Source of the DNA: Paenibacillus sp. FSL W8-0186
GTDB lineage: Bacteria; Bacillota; Bacilli; Paenibacillales; Paenibacillaceae
Length of the DNA stretch: 64,000 bases
Direction: 5' to 3'
NCBI RefSeq assembly: GCF_037969765.1
Contig: NZ_CP150207.1
Location: 5,525,501 to 5,589,500 of the forward strand
A program made the position numbers and the translations under genes. This document shows, piece by piece, positions 1 through 8,021 of the stretch. How positions within the stretch are numbered: position 1 is the stretch's first letter; the number at the start of each line of letters is the position of its first letter. The notes below the pieces were generated by a model. The model was given only the letters and a program-made list of their open reading frames with translations, did no database searches and was not told where the DNA came from.

Positions 1-171
1 TATACGACGTTCCGTCCTCCGTCATGTGCCGGTATCAGCTGAAATTCATAACCTTCCAATCCGTACAGCTCTGTTACTAATGAAAGTAAATAGGCATCAC
101 TGATTTTAACAACTTCGCAATGATTTATAAATATCTCCTCCAGTCAAAATTTTCGCGACCACTTCCCGCAT
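1..171 (-). pseudogene. phosphotransferase N-terminus, frameshifted and cut by window edge
   Basis: Read on the minus strand, an ATG at 171 preceded by AAGGTGAT opens a frame beginning MREVVAKILTGG. The likely continuation (EEIFINHCEVVKIS, then a Leu/Tyr/Gly-rich stretch ending PAHDGGRNVVY) lies in another frame, so an indel near 135-142 is needed to join them. The joined N-terminus resembles aminoglycoside/homoserine-kinase-like phosphotransferases, where a conserved GGxxNxVY strand begins the kinase fold. That resemblance is from memory and not strong. The gene runs off the left edge, so whether the rest is intact cannot be seen. Confidence 0.4.
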
Positions 172-766
172 TGAATGATGATCACCTTATTTAGCATTGA
201 AACATCCTCCTTTTAACTACTTCCTTTCACTTTACCCAAAAATTCCATTAAATTCTATGGAAACTTTAAATATAATTAAACGTTATTCACTGAACAATCA
301 CCATATCAGCCACGTGCACCCGCATACCTTGGGGCGCATGATTAGCCACCGATTACGGTAAATACCCTATGCAAGGCGCAAAACCTATTATTTCAATACA
401 TCAAGTGACTGCAGGTGAAAATGCTCTAATCGAAACGATAATAGCGATTCAATAGCTCTCCTTATGACACGGCACACCGAAGCGGTTATGTAATGCAAAC
501 TTAGTCGGAATATAGATATCATTTTCCATCCCCCTGATATCCTGCTTTCTCCATACAGCTATATCTCCATGAGCTTGCGATCTAACAGTTCCCACAGCTG
601 TTAATCCGTCAAAAATGAGCACTTCGATATTCTAACGGTTGTAATCCACGTTATTTATGCCGAATTCACCTCAATATATTAAAAACGTTAGAATAGCAAC
701 ATCTACAACCGTTAGATTCTTAAAAAGTAAAAATTCGGCGGATTAACGGTCATGGCAACCGTTAGT
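172..766. other. gene-free region with AACCGTTAG repeats
   Basis: About 600 bases without a convincing coding frame. The left part (172-630) is AT-rich and featureless to me. The right part (631-764) holds the inverted repeats listed separately. Confidence 0.5.
631..764. repeat. cluster of CTAACGGTTGTA inverted repeats
   Basis: TCTAACGGTTGTA (631-643) and its exact reverse complement TACAACCGTTAGA (704-716) form a 13-bp inverted repeat 60 bp apart. A second hairpin, TAACGGT/ACCGTTA with a 7-base loop, follows at 744-764. Related words recur at about 895-905 (CCTAACGGCTGTA) and 915-922. The arrangement could be ends of a small mobile element, recombinase core sites or a regulator array. Nothing in the window identifies the binding protein. 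Confidence 0.5.
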
Positions 767-891
767 TAGTAGACGGATGTGTTTCTGCTCAAAAGGGTCA
801 GGTTGTGGAATTAAAATTTAAAGAACAAGCACAGAACGTTTTGGAAAGGATTCATGCGATTTATGAACACGAATTCTTACTTCGAAATTGA
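767..891 (+). pseudogene. unidentified C-terminal gene relic
   Basis: An open frame of about 41 codons follows an in-frame TAG and ends at TGA 889-891. It reads VDGCVSAQKGQVVELK, then a helical, charged tail ending HEFLLRN. It has no start codon or ribosome-binding site, so it looks like the 3' end of a lost gene. I do not recognise the family. The stopless stretch is short enough to be chance. Confidence 0.2.
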
Positions 892-954
892 AGCCTAACG
901 GCTGTATAAATAACGGCTCTCTTCGCTTAGCAACTAATAGCGTAACTCAATACA

Positions 955-979
955 GTTTTCTGCGCTATCTGTAACGGCA
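955..979. repeat. partial copy of dispersed intergenic repeat
   Basis: GCGCTATCTGTAACGGCAAG matches the right half of the repeat at 45124-45177 (GCGCTGTCTGTAACGGCGAA). The left half with CACTTATGGTACGG is absent. Confidence 0.4.
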
Positions 980-1026
980 AGCTACCGGTATGTAACTTGC
1001 CCTTGTTTATAATAAGGTTTATCTCG

Positions 1027-1968
1027 TTATCGATTCTTTATTTCCGTGAGAATCATATCCCATAGCACGACATTCGTATTTGGCTTATCGTTTTCATTCC
1101 TGATCGTTATGGTCAGCTCTTTCGCCCCATACACGTCCATTTCAAAATAACTGGCGTTTTCGCTGCTGACGGTGCTCTCGCTGACCTCGCCGTCCACGGC
1201 GATGATCACCGTACTTTCACCCTGAGGGATGTCGTCCGGAACGCCCATGTTACCGGTGAAGGTCAAATACTTCCCATCCAACGCGTACGTTACACTCGTT
1301 GATCCCGTCTCTCTGCTCAACAAATTCACCTGAGGCTCCATTTCATGGCCCCCGACTTCAAATCCAGCGGGGCTGGGATCCCAGGAGATCAAGCCTTCCT
1401 TCACCGGAAGACTGTCGATCCCGACCTCTCTGCCTGCCTCGACGCTCGTTGCCTTCGCAATCCAATGATTTATCCCCTGGACTGCGATGATCGTTCCAAG
1501 CGTGAACAGAGCCGCCGCGGCGAGGATCATCCCTATGCCCTTCAAGGTATCCTTCGTGCGAGGCACCCATCTCTGCGCCATATACCCGACGACACCCCCT
1601 AGCACATTTGTGAGAATGTCGTCAATATCGAAGCTTCCCAGCCCGGTCGCCCATTGCAATGCTTCAAGAATCGAAATCGTAACGAGAAACAACCCTAAAA
1701 ACCGGAGAAACCGGACCGATACCAACCGCGGAACGAACATCCCATAAGGCAGGAACGCCGCAAAATTCGCAAAGTTATAAAACCAAAACCAGGTCACGTT
1801 ACCCGTTGGTAAAGATAGCCGAATGCCGTCCGGGATCAGATTATACCTATTCGCCCCGTCGTGGACGCTATTGATCCGGTCAAAGCCGAAATACAGGAAA
1901 TATAACATAAGTGCGGTATAAGCAGTTAGTGCGATAATCGTTGCGGTTCGAGCTTTTCCTATTAACAT
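1027..1968 (-). CDS. VanZ family protein with C-terminal beta-sandwich-like domain
   Basis: A 313-residue membrane protein. Residues about 8-25, 65-85, 88-108 and 120-135 are hydrophobic, and the first ~140 residues have the VanZ layout: early helix, NxxNFxxFxPxG (NFANFAAFLPYG), then ExxQ and the FDxxDxxxNxxGxxxG motif (FDIDDILTNVLGGVVGY). A further helix near 145-165 leads to about 140 residues outside the core, Ser/Thr/Gly-rich and ending in a strand-rich pattern (KELTITIRNEN) like carbohydrate-binding or NPCBM-type sandwiches. VanZ itself gives low-level teicoplanin resistance by an unknown mechanism; most family members are uncharacterised. The C-terminal domain assignment is inference. 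The gene stands alone, with AGAGG upstream of the ATG. Confidence 0.8.
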   Translation of the reverse strand: MLIGKARTATIIALTAYTALMLYFLYFGFDRINSVHDGANRYNLIPDGIRLSLPTGNVTWFWFYNFANFAAFLPYGMFVPRLVSVRFLRFLGLFLVTISILEALQWATGLGSFDIDDILTNVLGGVVGYMAQRWVPRTKDTLKGIGMILAAAALFTLGTIIAVQGINHWIAKATSVEAGREVGIDSLPVKEGLISWDPSPAGFEVGGHEMEPQVNLLSRETGSTSVTYALDGKYLTFTGNMGVPDDIPQGESTVIIAVDGEVSESTVSSENASYFEMDVYGAKELTITIRNENDKPNTNVVLWDMILTEIKNR

Positions 1969-2028
1969 ATGAAGACCTCTCTTATCATTCCTGGGGCAAC
2001 ATGCCTGTATGTTTCGGCATCATTATCA

Positions 2029-2418
2029 TCAGTCCATATGGGCGATGGCACTGATTTCAATCAACTGCTCAGGGAACGCCAGCGATGTGACGCCAATAAG
2101 ACTGCCGGCGGGCCGATGCTGCCCCATATATTGTTTAAACAGCTGAATGCACGGTTCAAAATGTTCTTTCACATTGGTCAGATAGATTTCAACATAAGCG
2201 AGGTTAGACTTCGCTGCCCCAAATCCTTCCAGTACGCGATCAAGATTCTCTAGCGTCTGCCTAGTCTGCGCCTCGATATCTCCCGCACCGACCAATGTGC
2301 TCTGCATATCGTGGGAGAATTGCCCCGAAATGTAAATCGTGCCGTTGACGGAATAACCTTGGGAGATGCCGCTGCCTTCTTCCCATGCAACACCGTGATT
2401 ATAAGTTCTAGCCATCAT
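2029..2418 (-). CDS. RidA/YjgF-family protein lacking the catalytic arginine
   Basis: This 129-residue protein has the chorismate-mutase-like fold typical of Rid proteins: ISGQFSHD near residue 30, QTRQTLENLDRVLEGFGA, YLTNVKEHF, and a C-terminal IEISAIA strand. Canonical RidA enzymes deaminate 2-aminoacrylate with an arginine in a PxRTTV motif. Here that segment reads HRPAGSLIGV, so the arginine is missing and the protein probably belongs to a non-deaminase Rid subgroup. The ATG at 2418 is chosen because AAAGGAG lies 11 bases upstream; an in-frame GTG at 2430 falls inside that site. It is divergent from the HxlR gene at 2527, its likely regulator. Confidence 0.85.
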   Translation of the reverse strand: MMARTYNHGVAWEEGSGISQGYSVNGTIYISGQFSHDMQSTLVGAGDIEAQTRQTLENLDRVLEGFGAAKSNLAYVEIYLTNVKEHFEPCIQLFKQYMGQHRPAGSLIGVTSLAFPEQLIEISAIAHMD

Positions 2419-2495
2419 TATTTTGTACACTCCTTTAGCTTAAAGTACGATTAGTATAAAATGGAGACAACTAAAAAAGTAGTATGCACTTTATG

Positions 2496-2520
2496 GATAG
2501 GTACTATCAGAAAGGATAGT
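2496..2520. promoter_or_regulatory. probable HxlR operator (GATAG half-sites)
   Basis: GATAG-GTA-CTATC (2496-2508) is a perfect 5+5 palindrome with a 3-base centre. The downstream arm also pairs as ACTATC-6-GATAGT (2503-2520). The three half-sites sit just before the HxlR start codon and overlap its ribosome-binding site, which suggests autoregulation of the divergent pair. Confidence 0.45.
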
Positions 2521-2526
2521 GTAAAC

Positions 2527-2868
2527 ATGGGAATGACGGAATACAAAGGTAAAGTTAAAGATATTCAGGATACTCCGTTCGGATATACATTATCAGTTAT
2601 TGGAGGAAAATGGAAGTTGGTGATTATTTACCTCTTGGCAGAAAACGAACCGGTTCGTTTTAATGATCTGAAGAGACAGATTGGGGCTATTACTTATAAA
2701 ATACTGAGTTCACAACTCAAAGAATTAGAGAGAGATGGTATGGTCGAGCGGAAAGAGTATCCCCAAATTCCTCCAAAAGTCGAGTACCGTCTCACAGAGA
2801 AAGCGAAGACACTGCTGCCTATTTTGGAAGGTCTATGTGAGTGGGGGGCAAAAAACCAACACCCTTGA
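2527..2868 (+). CDS. HxlR-family winged-helix regulator
   Basis: A 113-residue DNA-binding protein. The HxlR signature is clear: residues 13-35 carry the SVIGGKWKLVIIYLL helix, followed by RFNDLKRQIGAITYKILSSQLKELERDGMVERK (recognition helix and wing). Family members often sense electrophiles or aldehydes and act on a divergent enzyme gene. The start is placed at ATG 2527 (AAAGGAT upstream) rather than an upstream in-frame ATG at 2461, because homologues begin near the DTPFGYTLSVIGGKW segment. It is divergent from the RidA-like gene. Confidence 0.88.
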   Translation: MGMTEYKGKVKDIQDTPFGYTLSVIGGKWKLVIIYLLAENEPVRFNDLKRQIGAITYKILSSQLKELERDGMVERKEYPQIPPKVEYRLTEKAKTLLPILEGLCEWGAKNQHP

Positions 2869-3080
2869 ATCTGCTTCCTCTTTTGGTAACAGCTCGCCTT
2901 ATTTCCAAATTTATTTCTCTAGTTCTCCCCTGGTATGTTTGGTTTCACTTTGAACATGCGCCATGCGCAGAGCTGCCTCACCCAGAGGGGTTATGTTCGA
3001 TCTGTTCCAAAGCACTCGGCAACTTCTCTCCTACTCCAGACCAACAATGAAACTTGACTTAAGTCAATGCACGAAACCAT

Positions 3081-3126
3081 CCCCCTAGTTACAATGTAGT
3101 CATTACTTGAACTTAGGGGGTGTTTT
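3081..3126 (+). terminator. hairpin terminator between convergent genes
   Basis: CCCCCTAGTT (3081-3090) pairs with AACTTAGGGGG (3110-3120) with a one-base bulge, followed by TGTTTT. It lies between the converging HxlR and Crp genes, but more than 200 bp past the HxlR stop. The rest of 2869-3156 shows nothing. Confidence 0.4.
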
Positions 3127-3156
3127 CATAAATATTCGAATCATAGGGTCACCGGA

Positions 3157-3741
3157 TCAGCGGTGATTCTTGTAGATTCTTTTCTTAATTCTGCTTAGTG
3201 ACTCCGGCGTAATGCCGAGATAACTAGCCAGTTGATGTTGGGGTACCCGGTCGATCAGAGTAGGGCGTTTCATAAGAAGTGTCTTGACGCGTTCTTCAGG
3301 CGAAGAAGCGATAAAGGCAGCGAATTCCTCTTGGACCTGATTGAAGTTCTCCTCTATCATCCTGCGGGTCATTAATTCCAATTGAGGATGCTTGTTGTAC
3401 ATGTCCTGTTCCTTATCCAAATCGCCAACGACCATGACCGAATCTTCTACACACACGAAAGTGTAGTCGGAAGACTTGTCAGGTTTGTGATAATTGAAAA
3501 TCGCGATGGCTTGCTCCTCGGTGTAAAAATTGGACGTGACCTCTCTACCCCCTTCATCGAGCGAATACTGCCTTACGCAGCCTTTCAAGATGAAATAGCA
3601 TGCTGTAGGGATATCTCCTTGGTGAAAGAGAACGGTTCCTTTTGTAAATTCCTCCGTACAAATTTCGTTCATTATCGCTTGCTGATCTTCCTCGTTAAGA
3701 GAAGTCCATCTCGACATGTATTTATATAAAATATCTTTCAT
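3157..3741 (-). CDS. Crp/Fnr-family transcriptional regulator
   Basis: A 194-residue regulator. Residues about 20-110 form a cyclic-nucleotide-binding-like beta roll (KGTVLFHQGDIPTACYFILKG). The C-terminal helix-turn-helix reads PQHQLASYLGITPESLSRIKKR. There is no FNR cysteine cluster, and the phosphate-binding loop lacks the canonical RxGE, so cAMP binding is doubtful. Many Firmicute members act without nucleotide. ATG 3741 is preferred, with AAGGG 8 bases upstream; a GTG at 3774 would add 11 residues. It is divergent from the oxidoreductase at 3863 and may control it. Confidence 0.88.
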   Translation of the reverse strand: MKDILYKYMSRWTSLNEEDQQAIMNEICTEEFTKGTVLFHQGDIPTACYFILKGCVRQYSLDEGGREVTSNFYTEEQAIAIFNYHKPDKSSDYTFVCVEDSVMVVGDLDKEQDMYNKHPQLELMTRRMIEENFNQVQEEFAAFIASSPEERVKTLLMKRPTLIDRVPQHQLASYLGITPESLSRIKKRIYKNHR

Positions 3742-3862
3742 TGCCGTGCCCTTCAGCTCCTTCTCTTCCGTCACTTCACTTATTCATATTCTAACGTTTG
3801 GAGGTTATTGTAAAGGGCCTTGCAAAGAAGCATTTAAAATTCCCGTTAGGAGGGGAACACCC

Positions 3863-4825
3863 ATGAAAGCGATGGTTCAGAACTCATATGGTCCACCGGA
3901 AGTTATTGTTTTGCAAGACATCGCAGAACCGTTGCCTGGAGACAAAGAAATTCGCATACGTATCCAGGCGGTGTCAGTAGGGCCGTCGGATTGCGCTTTT
4001 CGCAAGGGCGATCCGTCGATGATTAAATTGATTTATGGATGGTCCCGGCCGAAATATGCCATTGGAGGATGCGAGTTAGCGGGAGTGATCGATGCCGTCG
4101 GCAAGGAAGTACTGCATTTTAAGCCAGGGGACCGTGTCTTGGGGATGAGCGTTAAAACCTTCGGTGCTTATGCCGAATACAAGTGTCTTTCCGAAGAGAG
4201 CCCTCTTGCGGTTATACCGGACACCCTCACCTTTGAAGAAGCTGTCGCGGTCTGTGACGGAGGCGCCACCGCATTGACGTTTCTAAGGGATAAGGCGGGA
4301 TTGCAGGAAGGACAGAAAGTGCTGATCAATGGCGCCTCAGGGGCCGTCGGAATCTATGCGGTGCAATTGGCCAAATACTATGGCGCTGAAGTAACCGGTG
4401 TTTGCTCTGGCGGCAATGAAAGTCTGGTAAGAAAAGAAGGGGCAGACTTTGTTATTGATTATACCCGGGAAGATTTCACGAAGGCGGACAAAGCCTATGA
4501 TGTCATTTTTGATGCTGTAGGCAAATGTTCCTTCTCAGCATGCAAGCGCGTGCTCACCGCCAAGGGAATTTATCTGACGACCGCACCCAGGTTGTCTATC
4601 CTCCTGCAAATGATGTGGACATCCCTTTTTAAAGGCAAACGGGCTGTTTTTGCAACAGCCGGGCTTATGCAGAACAAAGCGAATCTGACGTTTCTCATGG
4701 AACTCGCCAACCACGGAACGCTGAACGCCGTGATTGATCGTCGATATCCTTTGGTGCGTCTGCCAGATGCCCACAAATATGTAGAGACCGAACGCAAAAA
4801 AGGGAACGTCATCATTCATTTCTAA
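3863..4825 (+). CDS. NAD(P)-dependent MDR oxidoreductase (quinone oxidoreductase-like)
   Basis: A 320-residue medium-chain dehydrogenase/reductase. The N-terminal GroES-like domain reads VLQDIAEPLPGDKEIRIRI and GCELAGVIDAVG. The Rossmann domain has the AxxGxxG-like NGASGAVGIYAVQLAKYYGAEV. The structural and catalytic zinc cysteines of alcohol dehydrogenases are absent, which places it with zinc-free quinone or enone reductases that use NADPH. The start is ATG 3863, directly after GGAGGGG; an open frame extends further upstream without a better site. The neighbouring divergent Crp-type gene is the probable regulator. Confidence 0.88.
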   Translation: MKAMVQNSYGPPEVIVLQDIAEPLPGDKEIRIRIQAVSVGPSDCAFRKGDPSMIKLIYGWSRPKYAIGGCELAGVIDAVGKEVLHFKPGDRVLGMSVKTFGAYAEYKCLSEESPLAVIPDTLTFEEAVAVCDGGATALTFLRDKAGLQEGQKVLINGASGAVGIYAVQLAKYYGAEVTGVCSGGNESLVRKEGADFVIDYTREDFTKADKAYDVIFDAVGKCSFSACKRVLTAKGIYLTTAPRLSILLQMMWTSLFKGKRAVFATAGLMQNKANLTFLMELANHGTLNAVIDRRYPLVRLPDAHKYVETERKKGNVIIHF

Positions 4826-4867
4826 AATCAAACGTCCCTTATCGTTCAGAAGCTTGCGTTAAATTAT

Positions 4868-5074
4868 CTATTCCCGGCAAATGATCAACTTGTTACCGTC
4901 CAGGTATAAGTTTGACACGGACATCGCTGCCGCCTTACCAAATTCCTCTACGCCCCCTAATTTATTCTTAATCTGACTTACTTCGTCGTCGTATTGAAAT
5001 TTAACTGAATGACCAGATGCGAAATCGTAGCAATCCAGAAGAAATCCACTTGTGGATCGGATGCTATACTGAGT
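4868..5074 (-). pseudogene. unidentified gene relic, C-terminal end
   Basis: A 68-codon minus-strand frame between an in-frame TAA (5075-5077) and a TAG (4868-4870). It reads protein-like, for example CYDFASGHSVKFQYDDEV and NLYLDGNKLIICRE, with realistic composition. No ATG, GTG or TTG with a ribosome-binding site starts it. It is probably the 3' remnant of a lost gene; the family is not recognised. Confidence 0.3.
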
Positions 5075-5115
5075 TTATTAATATTCAAATATGACGAAGA
5101 AAGGATGTACGAACA

Positions 5116-5517
5116 ATGGCCAAACACACAACCTACATTTTATCCGAGGATGCAAGATCGCAAGCTGAGTTTTACACGAATGCGCTAGGAGGAGAGGTTC
5201 TTTCCATCATGACATACGGACAGCTGCCCGATTCGAATGACGCCATTAAGGATAAAGTCGTTCACCTGAGCCTCGTGGCGGGCGGAGTTAATTTCTTCAT
5301 GACTGACGCTTTCGAACCGATTCAGACTGGAAACAATATCAACCTGTCACTCGAATTCGCAACGGAGGACGAAGCCCGTGAAGCTTTCACGAAGCTCTCG
5401 GAAGGCGGCAAGGTGAAGCACCCTCTAGAACCTGCTTTCTGGGGCGCTCTCCACGGACAGCTTGAGGACAAATTCGGCGTGCTGTGGATGATTTCCAACG
5501 AGGTTAAACAGAACTAG
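5116..5517 (+). CDS. VOC family protein (PhnB/glyoxalase-like)
   Basis: A 133-residue single-module vicinal-oxygen-chelate protein. The first beta-alpha-beta unit includes AEFYTNALGGEVLSIMTYGQ. The second includes NLSLEFATEDEAREAFTKLSEGGKV and ends in DKFGVLWMISNE, the PhnB-type terminus where the usual DPFGVxW motif has Lys for Pro. Most relatives have unknown substrates, so no reaction is claimed. AAAGGATG precedes the ATG, and a hairpin terminator follows. Confidence 0.88.
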   Translation: MAKHTTYILSEDARSQAEFYTNALGGEVLSIMTYGQLPDSNDAIKDKVVHLSLVAGGVNFFMTDAFEPIQTGNNINLSLEFATEDEAREAFTKLSEGGKVKHPLEPAFWGALHGQLEDKFGVLWMISNEVKQN

Positions 5518-5544
5518 ACTTATAGGGCGACTCCCCTATTACAC

Positions 5545-5570
5545 AGGTTGGCCATCAGGCTGACCTTTTT
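5545..5570 (+). terminator. rho-independent terminator of the VOC gene
   Basis: AGGTTGGCC pairs with GGCTGACCT (two G-U wobbles) around an ATCA loop and is followed by TTTT, 28 bp past the stop codon. Confidence 0.75.
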
Positions 5571-5588
5571 ATATTTTTCAAAGCCGAA

Positions 5589-5939
5589 CTAAAGCCTTTG
5601 TATATGTGTATTTTTAAATGAGTCCTGATACTTCAATCCAGCACCTATGGCTCTATCCATACATATATGAGCGATCCAGACGATAGATCCAATAAGGAGG
5701 TAGTCTTGCGAAAAATATAAGTAACCTAAGGCTAAAAGCAGGGGAAAAGTAAACGTGTGTCCGAGGTTATAAACCATCGCACCTATTTTTTTATTTATGG
5801 CGTAACCAATCATTGTAATATCAGGAGAGAATAAAAGTACGAAGAACAACCAAATTGGAAAATGCAGATGCATGTAAATTAAAAAAGAAAGTGCAAAGGC
5901 AACTCCGTTTTCAATCAGAACTATTTGTTTATTCGTCAT
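5589..5939 (-). CDS. DUF4260 membrane protein
   Basis: A 116-residue protein with about four hydrophobic helices. It matches the DUF4260 pattern: an early IENGVAFALSFLIY helix, FSPDITMIGYAINKKIGAMVYNLGHTF, then WIAHICMDRAIGAGLKYQDSF, where the D-R-x-x-G-x-GLKY tail is the family hallmark. Function is unknown. The start ATG at 5939 overlaps the last 11 bases of the upstream MerR gene, so the two are co-transcribed and probably translationally coupled. Confidence 0.85.
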   Translation of the reverse strand: MTNKQIVLIENGVAFALSFLIYMHLHFPIWLFFVLLFSPDITMIGYAINKKIGAMVYNLGHTFTFPLLLALGYLYFSQDYLLIGSIVWIAHICMDRAIGAGLKYQDSFKNTHIQRL

Positions 5940-6363
5940 CAGATCGCTCCTTAAGAGTATGTTCATAGAAACTAAGCAACAATGTTTCAATAACGTCTTT
6001 ATTTTCTAAATATCTCACTTCATTTACAAGTTCCTTCACGGTTTGTACTACCTTTAATGCATGCTGGTAAAACTGAACCTTCTCCTCAAGCTTCATTATT
6101 TTTTGATTCATTAACATTGCTGCGGCATCGTTACATTCTGTTGATACGGAATCGGTTCGTAAAACCAGTAATTGTTGGATTTCTTTTATAGTAAAACCCA
6201 ATTGCTTTAATACGATGATAATCTGAAGTTGTTTTTCACATGCTTCATCATATTCCCGGTAACCATTCTCTCGTCTTATTGGATTCAATAAGTTCTCTTT
6301 CTCATAATAACGAATGGTGTCGGTTTGAACTTGATACTTGTTAGCAAAATCCTTGATTTTCAA
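5929..6363 (-). CDS. MerR-family regulator
   Basis: A 144-residue regulator. The MerR winged helix reads IKDFANKYQVQTDTIRYYEKENLLNPIRR, followed by a long dimerisation coiled coil at about residues 75-115. Only scattered cysteines are present near the C-terminus, without a metal-site CxxC spacing. The start appears to be TTG at 6363, six bases after a GGGGGGG run. It drives DUF4260 from one promoter with a 19-bp MerR spacer (6387-6417) and probably regulates itself. Confidence 0.88.
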   Translation of the reverse strand: MKIKDFANKYQVQTDTIRYYEKENLLNPIRRENGYREYDEACEKQLQIIIVLKQLGFTIKEIQQLLVLRTDSVSTECNDAAAMLMNQKIMKLEEKVQFYQHALKVVQTVKELVNEVRYLENKDVIETLLLSFYEHTLKERSDDE

Positions 6364-6386
6364 TTGTTACCCCCCCTTCCAGTAAA

Positions 6387-6417
6387 ATAATAACATTGGA
6401 GTAAAGTCCAGGGTCAA
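6387..6417 (-). promoter_or_regulatory. MerR-type promoter with 19-bp spacer and TGGA/TCCA palindrome
   Basis: On the minus strand, TTGACC (6412-6417) and TATTAT (6387-6392) are separated by exactly 19 bp, the overlong spacer that MerR proteins untwist. The spacer contains TGGAGTAAAGTCCA (6397-6410), an inverted repeat. It fits autoregulation of the MerR-DUF4260 operon. Confidence 0.65.
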
Positions 6418-6437
6418 TAGAGGGGAAATGCCCGACC

Positions 6438-6460
6438 AAAAAAAGCACCCAAACGGGTGC
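6438..6460 (-). terminator. rho-independent terminator of the AraC gene
   Basis: On the minus strand GCACCC-GTTT-GGGTGC is followed by seven T residues, just past the AraC-family stop codon. Confidence 0.85.
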
Positions 6461-6468
6461 CATAAACT

Positions 6469-7287
6469 CTATTTCCGCTGCCAGGATGAATTCTTGAGAT
6501 GGAGAAAGTTCTGCATTAGCAAAGGCAAAGATACCAGAATTGGGGGATCATCTTGCTTGGCAGGATGAAGCATAACTTCCTGGTGACGGACAGGCGTATG
6601 AGGCCCAACGACAATCGGCGCGTGCGATCGGGTTCGCAAGGTAGTATGCGGCAGTAGAAAATCCTTCGCCCGCATCTCCCAAGAGACGGAAGTTGCCATT
6701 AAATAATAAGTGCCCGGCCGGACATCCGCAAAACGAAAGCGCCCCAATGAAGGAAGCAGTGTCCCGTATAAGGGGAGTCCCTCAGGGATCGGTTTGGCAA
6801 ACAAGCCAATGAGGATGAAGCCGTCAAACGGAACTGCCGAATAGATTCTTCCTTCTATCGTGGAGTTGCCGGGAAGTAGAACAGAAGACATCGTTTCCCA
6901 GTCGCTCAGATTTCGCAGCGATTTGAAGTGCGCATCTGCTTCTTGCGCTGAACGGCGAAACTCGGACGGCGTAACGCCTACCCGCTCAGTAAACCGGGTA
7001 GTGAATGTGCCAAGGCTCTGCTGCCCGATCTCGAGTCCGATATCGCGAATGGTCAAGTTCGTCTGCAGCAGCAGGTCTTTGGCCTTCTGCAATCGGAGAG
7101 CCGAGACATAATACAAGGGCGGAAGCCCGATCTTCTCTTTGAAGATGCGCGTAAAATGATACGGGCTGTATGACGCAATGTCGGCCAGATGCGAAAGCTG
7201 AAGCGGTTCGTCAATATGCTTGTGAATATAGGCAATGACTTCGTCGATTTCTGAATATTGGTCTGTTCCCTCTTTCTCCACGCCGAC
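6469..7287 (-). CDS. AraC-family transcriptional regulator
   Basis: About 272 residues. Two helix-turn-helix units lie at the N-terminus (HLADIASYSPYHFTRIFKEKIGLPP, then TIRDIGLEIG and the GVTPSEFR end). About 160 residues follow with a beta-rich pattern, presumably an effector or carrier domain. The start is uncertain: GTG codons at 7287 and 7281 precede the conserved EIDEVIAYIHKHIDEPL helix, neither has a strong ribosome-binding site, and the frame stays open up to 7479 inside the membrane-protein gene. It sits downstream of an acyl-CoA dehydrogenase-like/membrane-protein pair on the same strand. Confidence 0.82.
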   Translation of the reverse strand, partial: VGVEKEGTDQYSEIDEVIAYIHKHIDEPLQLSHLADIASYSPYHFTRIFKEKIGLPPLYYVSALRLQKAKDLLLQTNLTIRDIGLEIGQQSLGTFTTRFTERVGVTPSEFRRSAQEADAHFKSLRNLSDWETMSSVLLPGNSTIEGRIYSAVPFDGFILIGLFAKPIPEGLPLYGTLLPSLGRFRFADVRPGTYYLMATSVSWEMRAKDFLLPHTTLRTRSHAPIVVGPHTPVRHQEVMLHPAKQDDPPILVSLPLLMQNFLHLKNSSWQRK

Positions 7288-7406
7288 ACCCCGTTTTGAA
7301 AATTCCTCAACTTTTCCATATTTTAACCCAGATCGGACCTCATCGACAATAGTTGTACCCAGATCGTGACTTCCGCTCTTGTGACGCCTGCCTTCTAATA
7401 GAATCG

Positions 7407-8021
7407 CTAATTGAAAGGGATTAAAGCAACGATTAGCAGAAGCAAAAGGATTACCGCGGACCCCAGAATTTTGATCCAAACTGGTGTTGTATAACGCTCG
7501 GTACTGTTTTTAATTTCCTGCTGCTTACGCCATCCATACTTAGTCATACCTTTTGGTTTGTATACCGACAAGATTGTTGCCACAAGCACGACTAACAGCC
7601 CTCCACTTGGGTGTACGATGTGAATGGAATCCTTCAAAATACTTAGGTCGGTGCTCGACAATGTACTTTTTGATGCTATGGAAGCTGCATGGTTGAGCTC
7701 TACTAAGTATGCGACCAACATAAACAGGGCTATTACAGTAAACAAAAGCTTAAAAGAGATCCAATAATGACGGAACAATCCCCACCTGGTGCCAAGGGAT
7801 AACGCAACTCCGGTGAGCAGCGAGGCAAAAGCCACAGGGACCACAATAAAATTAACAACCATGGACATCATTTGAATAGCAGATCGTATCGTATCGGCAT
7901 CTTGATTGTTTAGGAGATAGGCGGCTAGGGGGATATAAGCGGCTGCAGAGCCGAGCCATCCCATGGTAGTAATTACATGTATAGCGAGTACAAGCTTACG
8001 GAGAGAGGGTGAAAGAGTCAT
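7407..8021 (-). CDS. four-helix integral membrane protein (DUF2269-like)
   Basis: A 204-residue protein with four or more transmembrane segments, at about 10-33, 48-75, 85-105 and 145-165, plus one near the C-terminus. The opening LRKLVLAIHVITTMGWLGSAAAYI resembles DUF2269/CopD-like proteins with a histidine in helix 1 (H16). The function is unknown. Start ATG 8021 follows AGGGGGAGGG and overlaps the upstream flavoprotein stop as ATGA, so translation is coupled. A frame extending upstream to 8252 is only a shadow inside that gene. Confidence 0.75.
   Translation of the reverse strand: MTLSPSLRKLVLAIHVITTMGWLGSAAAYIPLAAYLLNNQDADTIRSAIQMMSMVVNFIVVPVAFASLLTGVALSLGTRWGLFRHYWISFKLLFTVIALFMLVAYLVELNHAASIASKSTLSSTDLSILKDSIHIVHPSGGLLVVLVATILSVYKPKGMTKYGWRKQQEIKNSTERYTTPVWIKILGSAVILLLLLIVALIPFN

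Noticed and set aside
631..764. CRISPR-like array
   Set aside because: The repeats are inverted, short and unevenly spaced, with no cas genes in the window.
1299..1747. Several plus-strand frames inside the VanZ gene
   Set aside because: They lie wholly within a well-supported gene on the other strand and have no ribosome-binding sites or family resemblance.
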